Source: Exiguobacterium sp. KRL4
Lineage (GTDB): Bacteria; Bacillota; Bacilli; Exiguobacteriales; Exiguobacteriaceae
Length of the DNA stretch: 64,000 nt
Reading direction: 5' to 3'
Assembly: GCF_001870785.1 (NCBI RefSeq)
Contig: NZ_MOLV01000005.1
Coordinates: 186,001-250,000, forward strand
Part shown: one piece after another, positions 27,308-36,758 of the stretch
Numbering within the stretch: position 1 is the first letter of the stretch
How the letters are laid out: each line of letters opens with the position of its first letter
The notes under the pieces: generated by a model
Databases searched by the model: none
Seen by the model: only the letters and a program-made list of their open reading frames with translations
What the model was told of the DNA's origin: nothing
Program-made: the position numbers and the translations under genes

Positions 27308-28552
27308 ATGTCTACACAAGCAAGTCACGCACGAAAAGGGTATTTGATGATGGCTGTTCTCTGGTTCGCCTATGCGACCTTCGCCATGAACTGGGTCGCC
27401 GGATCTTCGCTGACACCACAAATCACGGCTCATTTTTTCGGAGACCGGACCGTCGATCCGTTGATTTCGCAACTCGTCAACTACTCGATTACGACAGCAC
27501 GCGTCTTCGCGAACATCTTAGCAGCACTCATTCTGATGAAGCTTGGACCGAAAAAAGCACCGATGCTCGCACTGTTATTCCTGATGATGTCGATTGTCGC
27601 CATCTATCTGCCGAACTACTGGGCGTATACGGCAGCCCGGATGGTCATGGGCCTGGGCGGTTCGATGGTCATCGTCTACATGAATCCGGTCGTCACCCGC
27701 TACATCAGTGATCCGACGGAAAAACTGCGGATCAATGCACTCAATACGGTGTCTTACAATGTCGGAGCGTTCGTCGTTTCCTTGCTGTTCACGTTTTTCG
27801 CGACACAATTCACGAACAATTGGCAACTGACATTGACGATTTTTGCTGCTTTGATAGCCGTCCTGTTCCTCGCCTGGTTGATCTTCAGTGAAGAATTCGA
27901 CTTAAATACGGCAAGTGATCAAAACGAAGTCGTCACCGCTTACGGTTACAAAGATGCAATCAAAGACAGCTTCTTATGGAAATATGCGTTGGCGTTCGGC
28001 GGTTTCTTGACGCTCTACATTCTGTCGCTCGTCGGACTCAAACCGGTGTTTGACACGTATACTGAGTTAAACGGATCGCTGGTTAATCTGCTCGTCTCCG
28101 GTGCCGGTATTATCGGAACCTTCGTCGGTTTGAAAATCGGCAGCCGCGGGACACCGCGAAAACCGATTCTTCTGATCAGCGGATTCGTGATGATCGGCAG
28201 TTTCATCGTTACGGTCGCGTTCGGCAACATTTCACCACTCGTTTCGTATGCCTTTGCCTTCATTTCCGGATTTACCATGTACATTCAGTATCCGATTTTC
28301 ATGAATCTGGCCCACGAGATGAAAGGGATGACTCCGCAAAAGATCACCGTCTTATTTGGTCTATTTTGGGCAATTGCGTATGCGACCCAGACCATCTTTA
28401 CGATTCTTTGGAGTTACACGCTCGGTCAAATGGGTTATACAGCTTCAATGGTCGTCTTTTTCCTCAGCTGTTCGACGTATCTAATTTTCAGTATCTTTTT
28501 ACCGGAAACCAAACCGAAACAACCGGTCACGGCTTCGAAAAAAACAGCCTGA
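27308..28552 (+). CDS. MFS transporter, unknown substrate
   Basis: A 414-residue major facilitator superfamily protein with about twelve hydrophobic segments. Features seen are an N-terminal WFAYATFAMNWVAGSSLTPQI segment, a LGPKKAPMLALLF loop after helix 2 in the place of motif A, and a MVMGLGGSMVIVYMNPV helix. The pattern resembles cyanate/nitrate-type or organic-anion MFS carriers more than drug pumps, but I do not assign a substrate. GAAGGGG precedes the ATG. It is preceded by a structured leader and followed by a terminator. Confidence 0.8.
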   Translation: MSTQASHARKGYLMMAVLWFAYATFAMNWVAGSSLTPQITAHFFGDRTVDPLISQLVNYSITTARVFANILAALILMKLGPKKAPMLALLFLMMSIVAIYLPNYWAYTAARMVMGLGGSMVIVYMNPVVTRYISDPTEKLRINALNTVSYNVGAFVVSLLFTFFATQFTNNWQLTLTIFAALIAVLFLAWLIFSEEFDLNTASDQNEVVTAYGYKDAIKDSFLWKYALAFGGFLTLYILSLVGLKPVFDTYTELNGSLVNLLVSGAGIIGTFVGLKIGSRGTPRKPILLISGFVMIGSFIVTVAFGNISPLVSYAFAFISGFTMYIQYPIFMNLAHEMKGMTPQKITVLFGLFWAIAYATQTIFTILWSYTLGQMGYTASMVVFFLSCSTYLIFSIFLPETKPKQPVTASKKTA

Positions 28553-28560
28553 TTGCAAAC

Positions 28561-28591
28561 AATCCCCAGTGTCGCTCGCGACCTGGGGATT
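28561..28591. terminator. Bidirectional terminator
   Basis: AATCCCCAG (28561-28569) and CTGGGGATT (28583-28591) form a perfect 9-bp stem between the MFS gene and the convergent NUDIX gene. A T-rich tail lies on the plus side. Confidence 0.85.
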
Positions 28592-28593
28592 AT

Positions 28594-29112
28594 TTATTTT
28601 CGATGGGCACCGTATTGATGCCGTAAGATGAACAGCAACCGGATCAACGGTTCATGGTAGGAAATGAATGTTCCTTCCCGAATCCCGGCAATGATGTCCT
28701 CTTCCGTCGCCCACTTGACGGCTTGGACTTCTTCTTCCTGTAACGTCAGTGTCGTCAAATCGACGTCCGTTTCGATTAAGTAATAGTCGTCAAACCCGAC
28801 CTCAAACGGAACCGTCAGCTGCGGACGCCGTCCGGCGAACGACAGAGACAATCCGAGTTCCTCAAACAATTCACGCTCTGCCGCCGTTTGACTCGTATCG
28901 CCCGTTGTCGCACTGCCGCCGACGCTGACATCCCACATGTTTGGCCAGCTCTCTTTGAACGGTTGACGTTGCTGAATCAACATCTGTCCTTGTTGATTAA
29001 AGAGACAGACATGGACGACAAGATGGTAGTCCCCGTCCTGCAACTCTTTCCCACGCGGCCATGTCCGTCCGGTCTTTTGACGGTCAGCCGTATAGATATC
29101 CCATCGTTCCAT
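28594..29112 (-). CDS. NUDIX hydrolase (IDI/YfcD-like)
   Basis: A 172-residue NUDIX protein. The Nudix box is GGSATTGDTSQTAAERELFEELG (about residues 66-88), matching GX5EX7REUXEEXGU with Ser-Ala-Thr-Thr-Gly in the variable part. The N-terminal MERWDIYTADRQKTGRTWPRG stretch is typical of the IPP-isomerase-like subfamily that includes YfcD. Its substrate is not known. It starts immediately after the stop codon of the upstream LURP-one gene (TAA then ATG), so three genes form one operon. Confidence 0.88.
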   Translation of the reverse strand: MERWDIYTADRQKTGRTWPRGKELQDGDYHLVVHVCLFNQQGQMLIQQRQPFKESWPNMWDVSVGGSATTGDTSQTAAERELFEELGLSLSFAGRRPQLTVPFEVGFDDYYLIETDVDLTTLTLQEEEVQAVKWATEEDIIAGIREGTFISYHEPLIRLLFILRHQYGAHRK

Positions 29113-29622
29113 TTACTTCTTCCCTCCTGCCCAATTGTCCGAAAACAGCGTCGAGACGGTTTTGTCTGCTTTCGCCCGGTCGAGTCCGAGCACGACACTT
29201 AAAAACAGTACTTCTGCCGCGTCATCGAAAAGCGTCAATTCATACTGTTTTCCAAAACGGACCCATCGTCTTTTCCCTTGCCCGATTTTTTGACCCTGGT
29301 ACATGACAGCAAACGCCATCGTCGACCAATTGATATCGACTTGCAGCTCGCGGCTGTCAATCCGATAATCTGAAAAGATAAAAGCTCCTGTTTTTTGAAT
29401 GGTTGCGATGACACGTCCGTCCACTTCAATCAGCACGTGTGGTAACATGCTAAACGTTTGTCTCGTCACACGACCGACCTCTGTTTTTTCATGAAGGAGT
29501 TGCCAGTTTTTCTGCATTTGGAATAATTGTCCCGTGACTTCATGCGTGACGTGTCCGGCTTCATCTTGAATCGTAAATCGCCGGTTCAACTCAAACGTCT
29601 GGTTCATCAAAAGTTGTTTCAT
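29113..29622 (-). CDS. LURP-one-related (YxjI-like) protein 1
   Basis: A 169-residue protein of the LURP-one-related/DUF567 family, which has a Tubby-like beta-barrel fold of unknown bacterial function. The pattern of short strands is clear: FTIQDEAGHVTHEVTGQLF, RQTFSMLPHVLIEVDG, YRIDSRELQVDINW and KKRWV-like turns. ATG at 29622 (MKQLLMNQTFEL) is preceded by AGGAGAG; an upstream extension has no family similarity. It is about a third identical in layout to the gene just upstream, suggesting tandem duplication. Confidence 0.82.
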   Translation of the reverse strand: MKQLLMNQTFELNRRFTIQDEAGHVTHEVTGQLFQMQKNWQLLHEKTEVGRVTRQTFSMLPHVLIEVDGRVIATIQKTGAFIFSDYRIDSRELQVDINWSTMAFAVMYQGQKIGQGKRRWVRFGKQYELTLFDDAAEVLFLSVVLGLDRAKADKTVSTLFSDNWAGGKK

Positions 29623-29639
29623 GCTTCTCTCCTGTTCTA

Positions 29640-30125
29640 TTAAGACGACGCGTTTGCCGCATCGTCTGCCTTCACACAATCAATCGCAACGACGAGCGCA
29701 ATCAGAATCGTCTCCATCGCGGCATCAATCACCTGAATTTCGTAGCTGTCGCCAAACGACAACCACTTTTTCTCAACCTGTCCGACGACTTCCCCTTGCC
29801 GCTTGACCTGGAAATCCATGTCCCACCAGTTTCCGTCAATCTCGATTCCGGCTGCGTCAATCGTATAACGGGCTTTGAACAATGAAAATTCCTTTTCGAT
29901 CGTCATCGTTTGTCCCGCGACCTCAACAAAAAACTTCGGTCTTAAACTGAATGTTTTTTTCGTGATCGTCGCAATTTCTTCTCCGTCCGTCGTCGTAATC
30001 AAAAACGACTTCGGAATTTTCATGAAGCTGCCTTCGACGAGATACCGATCCTGCTCCTGTTCATTCTTGATCGAAAAACGCCCTCGTAAACTGAGTGCTT
30101 TTTGTTTCATATACAGTGTATGCAT
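29640..30125 (-). CDS. LURP-one-related (YxjI-like) protein 2
   Basis: A 161-residue paralogue of the next gene, also LURP-one-related. It shows the same order of strands (FSIKNEQEQDRYLVEGSF, KKTFSLRPKFFVEVAGQ, YTIDAAGIEIDGNWWDMDF, KKWLSFGDSYEI). The ATG at 30125 has AAGGA about 10 bases upstream. An internal Met at residue 6 is an alternative start. It is the first gene of a three-gene operon with the second LURP-one gene and the NUDIX gene. The function is unknown. Confidence 0.82.
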   Translation of the reverse strand: MHTLYMKQKALSLRGRFSIKNEQEQDRYLVEGSFMKIPKSFLITTTDGEEIATITKKTFSLRPKFFVEVAGQTMTIEKEFSLFKARYTIDAAGIEIDGNWWDMDFQVKRQGEVVGQVEKKWLSFGDSYEIQVIDAAMETILIALVVAIDCVKADDAANASS

Positions 30126-30349
30126 GGAGAACTCATCCTTTCCTGGCGACTGTGTTACACCTATTACGATATGAACGGACTAAAAGATTCATCCCTGACT
30201 TCCTTTATCTGGTTTCGACAAATGGCTTCAATATTCCCGCCTGCAAAGCTTGTCTCCTTGCACTTTTTGTTCAATACGCTTAAAGTATATAGTTGATGAA
30301 ATTTTAATTGAGCAAAACGAATTACCTTAAGGAAAGGGTTTTATATACG

Positions 30350-31345
30350 ATGAAAAACAACTTTTGGCAGGACCTGCCACGACCATTTTTTGTACTTGCA
30401 CCAATGGAAGATGTCACGGACGTCGTTTTCCGTCACGTCGTCGCGAAAGCGGCGCGACCGGATGTGTTCTTTACTGAATTTACGAATACAGAAAGTTACT
30501 GTCATCCAAAAGGCAAACAGAGTGTCCGCGGACGCCTTGAGTTCACGGAAGATGAACAGCCGATGGTCGCCCATATTTGGGGCGACAAACCGGAATATTT
30601 CCGTGAAATGAGTATCGGGATGGCGGAAATGGGCTTTAAGGGCATCGATATCAACATGGGTTGCCCGGTGCAGAACGTCGCCGTCAACGGAAAAGGATCG
30701 GGACTGATCAACCGTCCCGATGTCGCCGCCGAACTGATTCAAGCAGCAAAAGCCGGCGGTCTGCCGGTCAGCGTCAAGACACGTCTCGGTTACTCGAAAG
30801 TCGAAGAGTGGCATGACTGGTTACGCCACATTCTCGAGCAGGACATCGCCAACCTCTCGATTCATTTGCGGACACGTAAAGAAATGAGTGCTGTCCCGGC
30901 TCACTTCGAACTAATTCCGGAAATCAAGAAACTCCGGGATGAAATCGCGCCACAGACACTCTTGACAATCAACGGAGATATCAACGACCGGCAACACGGT
31001 CTTGAACTCGTCGAGCAGTACGGTGTTGACGGCGTCATGATCGGACGCGGCATTTTCCATAACCCGTTCGCGTTCGAAGTCGAAAAGAAAGACCATTCGA
31101 GTGAAGAATTACTTGATCTGTTGCGTCTGCAACTCGACCTGCACGATCAATATTCAGCGGAATTCGAACCCCGTCTCTTCAAGCCGCTCCGCCGGTTCTT
31201 CAAGATTTATGTCCGCGGTTTCCGCGGGGCGAGCGAACTGCGCGCCCGTTTGATGGACACGAATTCAACGGACGATGTCCGGGCGCTTCTTGACGAATTC
31301 GTCGAACAAGAAGGCATTCACGCTGTTAATTCGTTTTCGATTTAA
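30350..31345 (+). CDS. dus: tRNA-dihydrouridine synthase
   Basis: A 331-residue FMN-dependent Dus enzyme that reduces uridines in tRNA D-loops with NADPH. The FMN-barrel start [16 protein letters not shown], the catalytic-cysteine motif [12 protein letters not shown] with the following GKGSGL loop, and the phosphate-binding INGDIND and [11 protein letters not shown] motifs are all visible. The overall pattern (ending with a C-terminal helical domain) resembles DusC-like/outlying Dus proteins. ATG at 30350 is chosen because AAGGAAAGGG lies upstream; an in-frame start at 30308 lacks a site. It is monocistronic. Confidence 0.9.
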   Translation: MKNNFWQDLPRPFFVLAPMEDVTDVVFRHVVAKAARPDVFFTEFTNTESYCHPKGKQSVRGRLEFTEDEQPMVAHIWGDKPEYFREMSIGMAEMGFKGIDINMGCPVQNVAVNGKGSGLINRPDVAAELIQAAKAGGLPVSVKTRLGYSKVEEWHDWLRHILEQDIANLSIHLRTRKEMSAVPAHFELIPEIKKLRDEIAPQTLLTINGDINDRQHGLELVEQYGVDGVMIGRGIFHNPFAFEVEKKDHSSEELLDLLRLQLDLHDQYSAEFEPRLFKPLRRFFKIYVRGFRGASELRARLMDTNSTDDVRALLDEFVEQEGIHAVNSFSI

Positions 31346-31363
31346 GAAACATGAGATACAGCA

Positions 31364-31401
31364 AAAGAGAGAAGCGGCTTAGACATCGCTTCTCTCTTTT
31401 T
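31364..31401. terminator. Terminator after dus
   Basis: A 13-bp perfect stem (AAAGAGAGAAGCG / CGCTTCTCTCTTT) is followed by T's. It lies between dus and the convergent GH3 gene and can work both ways. Confidence 0.92.
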
Positions 31402-31434
31402 GTCGTGTACGTTTTTTAATTCTCTATGATGTGA

Positions 31435-34209
31435 TTATCCGTTCTTCATATGGAACGACTCGGTTAACGTGAAGGTGATGTTTTTGAGCTCAAGCCCACC
31501 AAGCGCAAAGTACAACTTGAAGTAGTTGTGCGGATTAAAGACAAAGACGTCTTTCGTCTGCGTCACCCATTTCCCGTCTGTTCCGTTAAATGTAAATGTC
31601 GCGACCGGCATATTGTTCGCAAACAACGTCACCGGCATCTGTGCCAGTTCACCGGCATACGACCGTGCTTCAAACGTGACGTGGTACATCCCCGTTTCTT
31701 CCGCCGTCACGGCAAAGACATGACTGCTTCCGGTCGACGTGTCGAGTTCATCAAACACAATCGGGACACCGCTTTGAAGTTGCTGATGCGTGACGGCCTG
31801 TTCGTTAAGCTCATCTGCCTCTTCCGGTAATCCGGTGACGTCGACTGTCGCTTCCTGACCAAGCGTCCGCTCCATGACCGGTGACCGCAGGATGAACTGA
31901 CAGATGTTCGCCGCACTCCGTAACAATTCCGCCCGTGTCAACGTGCCGTCTGCAAGCGACGACAGCGTATCATCCTCAAACGGATTCGCCCCCGGTTCTC
32001 CGACGACCATGTAAAGATCATTTTGCGAACGGACCATCGTCGCCGTCTGTTGCCGGTTGGCTTCTGTTTCTTCGGTATTGATCTTCGCCCACCAGTCGGT
32101 CATGACGACACCGTTGAAGCCCCACTCGTCACGGAGAATCCGGGTATTCTGATCATACAATCCGGCGGTCCACAGTCCGTTGACGGCACCATAGGTCGTC
32201 ATAATCGCATATGCCTGTCCCCGTTTGACGGCATGCTCAAATCCTTTCAGATAAATCTCTCGTAAAGCTCGTTCCGAGACAATCGAATCGAGATCATGAC
32301 GATGGAATTCCTGATTGTTGGCACTTAAATGCTTGAGCGTTCCCGTCACGCCGACCCGGTGCATCCCGTCGAGCTGGGCGACAGCCATCATCCCCGTTAA
32401 ATGTGGATCTTCCGAGAAGTATTCGAAGTTCCGGCCGTTGAGTGGATGACGGTGAATGTTCATCCCCGGTCCAAGCAACGTATCGATGCCGTTTTTCCGG
32501 AGTTCAAGCCCTGTCATCTCAAATAAATCCGCGACTAAATCGACGTTGAACGTTGAGGCGACGAGCGTTCCGTTCGGCAGTGAGAAAGCTTTTGTTCCGA
32601 TATCCATCCGGATGCCGGACGGACCGTCGGCACAGCAGGCTGCCGGAATCCCGAACGCTGTCAGCCGGTCGGTCACGCCACCAAACGCCGCTGCCGTTCC
32701 TGGTGTGACACGCGGTGAGTTCATCCCTTCACCGCGGACGATCGCCGCAAGATCCTCATCCGTCAACTGATCGAGGAACACGGCGAGCGACGTCTTCTCT
32801 TCGTAGACATCCTTCAGGGTCAGTCCCTGGTTGTCCGAATACGTGCGTGCTGCCGGTCGTTCGGCTAAACGGCGGGCTTCCGGATCAATCGTCCGAAGTG
32901 GTGTCGCTTCATACGTCACGTCATATCCGGTCTCTGTCTGTTGCGGATTCAGGCGGTCGAATGCCGTGACCGGTGCCATGTTTTCGCTTAACGTCTCGAT
33001 GACACGTAACGTCTCAATCGTTTGTGTTGCCACATGCGCTGCTCTCCGGACGTCCGTGCCGACGTACAGGTGATACGCTCCTGCTTCAATGACGTAAGAC
33101 GATTTATGCCCCGTCACACCGGCGTCATCGTAACTTGCATATTCCGTCAGCGGTACCGTTAAGGTCAGCGTTTCCCTTTGATCCGCCTCAAGGAGTCGCG
33201 TCTTCGCAAAGGTCACGAGTCCCCGCGCCGGATTCCCGAGTTGTCCCTGTGGTTTCTCGAGATACACCTGGACGACTTCTTTCCCGCTGCGTGTCCCCGT
33301 GTTCGTGACGGTGACCGTTAACGTGACCTGTTGCTCCGTCATGTCGACCGTATCTGTTACGACATCAAACGTCGTATAGGATAAACCAAACCCGAACGGA
33401 TACAGGACGTCATCCTTCGCAAACGTCTCGAAGTAGCGGTATCCGACATAGATGTCTTCTTTGTAAATCGCCCGGTCTTCGTGACCGAAGTACGGCGTCG
33501 ACGGGTACGCATCGAGGGAACGGACAATCGTATCCGGTAATTTCCCGGATGGTGTAACTGCTCCCGTCAAGAGATCGACTAAGGCGTTGCCGCCTTCCAT
33601 CCCGCCTTGCCATCCGTACAAAATCGCACTCGGATCAAAATCAAGTGCCCACTGCATGTCAATGACATTGCCGACGTTTAATAAGACAACGGTCTTCGAA
33701 AACGCTCCCGAGACTTTTTCAAGCAGTGTCAATTCGACGTCCGTCAGCAGGTAACTGCCGGGATCCGCTGTATTATCGCGGTCTTCACCGGCCGTCCGGC
33801 CGATCATGATGATCGCGACATCTGATTGCGACGCTGCGTCTGCGACGACTTCATCCGTGACCGGCATTTCTTCCTGCGACCACGGTTCCGCCGCCCAGCC
33901 TTCGCCTTTATCAAACGGATGATCTTTCAGCCAGGCTTCGTAGACGTCGAGTAACGACTGGTTCACGGTCAGATCCGGATGTTGTTGCAGAGCTTCGAGT
34001 GGACTTGTCACGTGCGACACGTTGACCATCCCACCCGATCCCGTTCCGCTTTTATAGTAATTAAACTGATTGCGTCCAAAAACCGAGATCGTCGTCCCTG
34101 CTAAAAGCGGCAACGTCTGCTTATCATTTTTCAACAGGACTGCCCCTTCTGCGACCGTTTGCCGTGCCAGTGCTATATAGGCGTTCCAATCTAATGTATA
34201 TGTCGTCAT
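31435..34209 (-). CDS. GH3 beta-glucosidase, domain-permuted, with C-terminal CBM-like domain
   Basis: A 924-residue intracellular glycoside hydrolase family 3 enzyme with no signal peptide. The domains are in permuted order. First comes the GH3 C-terminal alpha/beta domain (LARQTVAEGAVLLKNDKQ, then IMIGRTAGEDRD..., about residues 10-260). A fibronectin-III-like domain follows (about 270-400), then the GH3 N-terminal barrel (about 460-790) with FNVDLVADLFEMTGLELRKNGID and LGPGMNIHRHPLNGRNFEYFSEDP. The catalytic nucleophile is Asp705 in GVVMTDWW. The last ~120 residues form a beta-rich, CBM6/35-like module. It follows the esterase gene by 4 bp, so both are probably co-expressed for breakdown of glycosides. 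The exact sugar is unknown. Confidence 0.9.
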   Translation of the reverse strand: MTTYTLDWNAYIALARQTVAEGAVLLKNDKQTLPLLAGTTISVFGRNQFNYYKSGTGSGGMVNVSHVTSPLEALQQHPDLTVNQSLLDVYEAWLKDHPFDKGEGWAAEPWSQEEMPVTDEVVADAASQSDVAIIMIGRTAGEDRDNTADPGSYLLTDVELTLLEKVSGAFSKTVVLLNVGNVIDMQWALDFDPSAILYGWQGGMEGGNALVDLLTGAVTPSGKLPDTIVRSLDAYPSTPYFGHEDRAIYKEDIYVGYRYFETFAKDDVLYPFGFGLSYTTFDVVTDTVDMTEQQVTLTVTVTNTGTRSGKEVVQVYLEKPQGQLGNPARGLVTFAKTRLLEADQRETLTLTVPLTEYASYDDAGVTGHKSSYVIEAGAYHLYVGTDVRRAAHVATQTIETLRVIETLSENMAPVTAFDRLNPQQTETGYDVTYEATPLRTIDPEARRLAERPAARTYSDNQGLTLKDVYEEKTSLAVFLDQLTDEDLAAIVRGEGMNSPRVTPGTAAAFGGVTDRLTAFGIPAACCADGPSGIRMDIGTKAFSLPNGTLVASTFNVDLVADLFEMTGLELRKNGIDTLLGPGMNIHRHPLNGRNFEYFSEDPHLTGMMAVAQLDGMHRVGVTGTLKHLSANNQEFHRHDLDSIVSERALREIYLKGFEHAVKRGQAYAIMTTYGAVNGLWTAGLYDQNTRILRDEWGFNGVVMTDWWAKINTEETEANRQQTATMVRSQNDLYMVVGEPGANPFEDDTLSSLADGTLTRAELLRSAANICQFILRSPVMERTLGQEATVDVTGLPEEADELNEQAVTHQQLQSGVPIVFDELDTSTGSSHVFAVTAEETGMYHVTFEARSYAGELAQMPVTLFANNMPVATFTFNGTDGKWVTQTKDVFVFNPHNYFKLYFALGGLELKNITFTLTESFHMKNG

Positions 34210-34213
34210 CGAT

Positions 34214-35308
34214 TCATCCTCCTGTTGGTTGTGTAGTAGTAAAGCGTTTCTTCAGACCGTTCGCGATTTCCGTGATGCAGTCTTCCGCTTGCGGATACTG
34301 ACCGAGCTTTTCGATAAAGGCGTGGTCCATGCCGTTATATTGAATCCGTTTTGTTTTAACGCCGGCACGTGCGAGTTTCCGTCCATACGCTTCGCCTTCG
34401 AGACGGAGATAATCGTATTCCGCCGTGATGATCAGCGCCTCCGGCAGTCCTGCCACCTTGTCGCTGAAGAGTGGTGAGACATGTGGATCCTGGACGTCCG
34501 TCGTTCCTTGCAGGTACAACCGGTTCAACAAGCCATCCGTGTCTGCAAGAGCTGTGACGATCCCTTCAAGCAACTCCCGATTCTCGTTCATTTCATAGTC
34601 ATCAAGACGCCACTCGAAATCATCCGTCGGCAAGGCGGCGAGATTGACGACCGGATAGAGCAGGACTTGGTACTGGATCATCTGTGTCTGTTGTTCGCGG
34701 TCAAGCAGGGCACAGACGGTCGCTAGGTTGCCGCCGGCACTGTCGCCGGCGACAGCCAGTTGTGTCCGGTTGATTCCGAGCTCTTCCGCTTGTTCATAGA
34801 TCCATGTGACGGCCCTGAAACAATCGTTCAGACCGGCTGGAAATGGATGTTCCGGTGCAAGCCGGTAATCGATCGAAATCACGACGACATTTGCCCGCTC
34901 TGCTAACAATCGGCAAGGATGTTCAACCGGTTCAAGCGTTCCCCCGAAAAAGCCGCCGCCATGGAAGTAAATCACCGCCGGTAACGGTTCCGTCGAATGG
35001 GGACGATAAATCCGTGCCGGAATCGGTTGTTCCGCACTTGGAATAATTATTTCTTCCGTCGTGATTTCTGTCGTCGTCAGGTCGGTATTGATCCACCCCA
35101 TCCCGGCCCGCGCTGCTTCGAGTGAAAAAGGACCTGCCGGCGAACTGTCTTGTTGTTGCTGCAACATGACTTCCAAAACCCGTGGATCAAGTACGCCGCT
35201 TTCCGTCCGATCAGGTACCGGTTTGATGACGACTTCAACGCTATCCTGCAGCGCACCGGTCGTTTTTTCCGCTAAACATTCGACCAACTGCTGATAATCC
35301 CGTCCCAT
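34214..35308 (-). CDS. Alpha/beta hydrolase (HSL/acetyl-esterase family)
   Basis: A 364-residue cytosolic esterase of the hormone-sensitive-lipase group. The oxyanion motif YFHGGGFFGG, the nucleophile motif GDSAGGN, the acidic residue in EYDYLRLEGEAYG and the histidine in GMDHAFI form a complete catalytic set. ATG at 35308 is chosen because AAAGGAGG lies just upstream. It heads an operon with the GH3 gene and may remove acyl groups from glycosides; the true substrate is unknown. A cre-like site 69 bp upstream suggests catabolite repression. Confidence 0.86.
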   Translation of the reverse strand: MGRDYQQLVECLAEKTTGALQDSVEVVIKPVPDRTESGVLDPRVLEVMLQQQQDSSPAGPFSLEAARAGMGWINTDLTTTEITTEEIIIPSAEQPIPARIYRPHSTEPLPAVIYFHGGGFFGGTLEPVEHPCRLLAERANVVVISIDYRLAPEHPFPAGLNDCFRAVTWIYEQAEELGINRTQLAVAGDSAGGNLATVCALLDREQQTQMIQYQVLLYPVVNLAALPTDDFEWRLDDYEMNENRELLEGIVTALADTDGLLNRLYLQGTTDVQDPHVSPLFSDKVAGLPEALIITAEYDYLRLEGEAYGRKLARAGVKTKRIQYNGMDHAFIEKLGQYPQAEDCITEIANGLKKRFTTTQPTGG

Positions 35309-35376
35309 GTCTCTTCCTCCTTTTATCGAATTCTTCATTTGCTTATAAGAGTTCATTCATTTGTAAAAATAAGTAT

Positions 35377-35390
35377 CGAAACCGCTTTCG
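35377..35390 (-). promoter_or_regulatory. cre-like site upstream of the esterase-GH3 operon
   Basis: CGAAACCGCTTTCG (plus strand) matches 12 of 14 cre positions and is nearly palindromic. It lies in the operon promoter region, fitting CcpA control of a glycosidase. Confidence 0.55.
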
Positions 35391-35496
35391 TAAATGATTA
35401 AAAAAATGTCCGATATCTCTTTTCCTTAAAAGATACCGCTTACAAAACCAATCATACGCATCTTCATCCGATTAATCAATCATTCTAGATAATTCA

Positions 35497-35557
35497 AAAA
35501 AAGGCACCCGTCTTTCGTGTGCTTTCCTTCTCGGAATGACGCGAAACGAGTGCCTTT
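35497..35557 (-). terminator. Terminator of the DUF4317 gene
   Basis: On the minus strand AAAAGGCACTCG and CGGGTGCCTTTTTTT form the outer stem of a long hairpin whose loop holds a second small stem (TTTCG/CGAAA). It follows the DUF4317 stop codon. Confidence 0.78.
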
Positions 35558-35561
35558 TGAA

Positions 35562-36758
35562 TTAACTTAAAATATTTTCTTCCGAGACGAGCGTGAAGCC
35601 GTCGATGACTGTGTCTTCCTCGACTTCAATCAACAGACATTGTTTGCCGTTATAATTGACTTGCTTAATGTACTTCAAGTCTTGGGCACTGACGGAAATG
35701 TTTGCGACTTTCGTATTGATTTTAATCGATTTCGCTTCATAGTTCGGGACGATGTTACTCGCCTTCATTTCGTACGTCGTATCATCGATGACTGTTTTGA
35801 AAGCCCGTTCGACCTGTTCCGTGCTGACGTCTTCGATCCCGCTCGCTTTTAAGACCCGTTCGACTTCTTTGACGTTAAGCATCGGAATATCTTCCGGCTC
35901 GTCTTCCTTTTCGTCTTCTACGACGAGCAGGTGATTGACTTCCTCATAGACACCCGCGAGAGTTTTTGAATCGACCGATTCGCCGATGACCAGTTTGACG
36001 ATCTCTTCAAATACCGCTTTGTCTTCTTCCGCCGTCACGATCTGTTCGCCGTTTAAGACGTTTTCGATAAACAAAAGGTCCGGTTTATTCGGCTTGCTGG
36101 CCGTGTACAAAACACGGTTGACGTCTGCCGCATTATCCGTGAAGCAGGGGAATAGAAAGCCGCCGATGGGTGAAGCGAGTTTGATGACCGGATTGATCAG
36201 CAGGTTTGACTTAAACTCGAGATCGACATAATCAAAGACAAGCGACTGTTTCGGCAGTTCCGTCTGATTGAGGCTGCTCAGAATAAACGGTGTCGTATAG
36301 ACTTCATCGTTCTTATCAACTTCCGTCTCGTCTGCCTGCCGTTTCGTCGTTTTGTAATACTGTCCCCGGATGAACGTGACGACGATATCGTTGTCATACT
36401 GGACGTCCTGCACCATCTTCAGCGCGATCTGTTGCATCTGCTCCGTCCAGTCTTCCGTCTCTTCCGTGTATAGCCCTTCGTACAACAGTTGTTGCGTATG
36501 TCCGGTCGCTCCTTCTTCCGGCTGTTGGAACTTGACCTCAAACAGCTTGATGTCGAGTTTCCCGGTCAGGACTTTCTTGAAGTTCGCGAGGAACAATTCC
36601 TGTTGCTCGAGCTCAAGAAAGGCGAACGGACGGCTTTCTTCGTAGAAGATTTCACTCGTTTCCTTGCGGATATATATATTATAAATTTCGTTGATTTTAA
36701 GTAGTTCCGAGTCGACCTTAAAATGGCGACGGATATCACTGATGTCTTGTTTGTTCAT
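35562..36758 (-). CDS. DUF4317 family protein
   Basis: A 398-residue cytosolic protein matching the DUF4317 family, which is common in Firmicutes and has no known function. The start MNKQDISDIRRHFK, the central GFLFPCFTDNAADVNRVLYT block and the C-terminal KQCLLIEVEED with a preceding KINTKVANISVSAQ strand are as I recall for this family. It is acidic and has no membrane segment. The ribosome-binding site is weak (GGAG 13 bases upstream). The gene is monocistronic with its own terminator. Confidence 0.8.
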   Translation of the reverse strand: MNKQDISDIRRHFKVDSELLKINEIYNIYIRKETSEIFYEESRPFAFLELEQQELFLANFKKVLTGKLDIKLFEVKFQQPEEGATGHTQQLLYEGLYTEETEDWTEQMQQIALKMVQDVQYDNDIVVTFIRGQYYKTTKRQADETEVDKNDEVYTTPFILSSLNQTELPKQSLVFDYVDLEFKSNLLINPVIKLASPIGGFLFPCFTDNAADVNRVLYTASKPNKPDLLFIENVLNGEQIVTAEEDKAVFEEIVKLVIGESVDSKTLAGVYEEVNHLLVVEDEKEDEPEDIPMLNVKEVERVLKASGIEDVSTEQVERAFKTVIDDTTYEMKASNIVPNYEAKSIKINTKVANISVSAQDLKYIKQVNYNGKQCLLIEVEEDTVIDGFTLVSEENILS

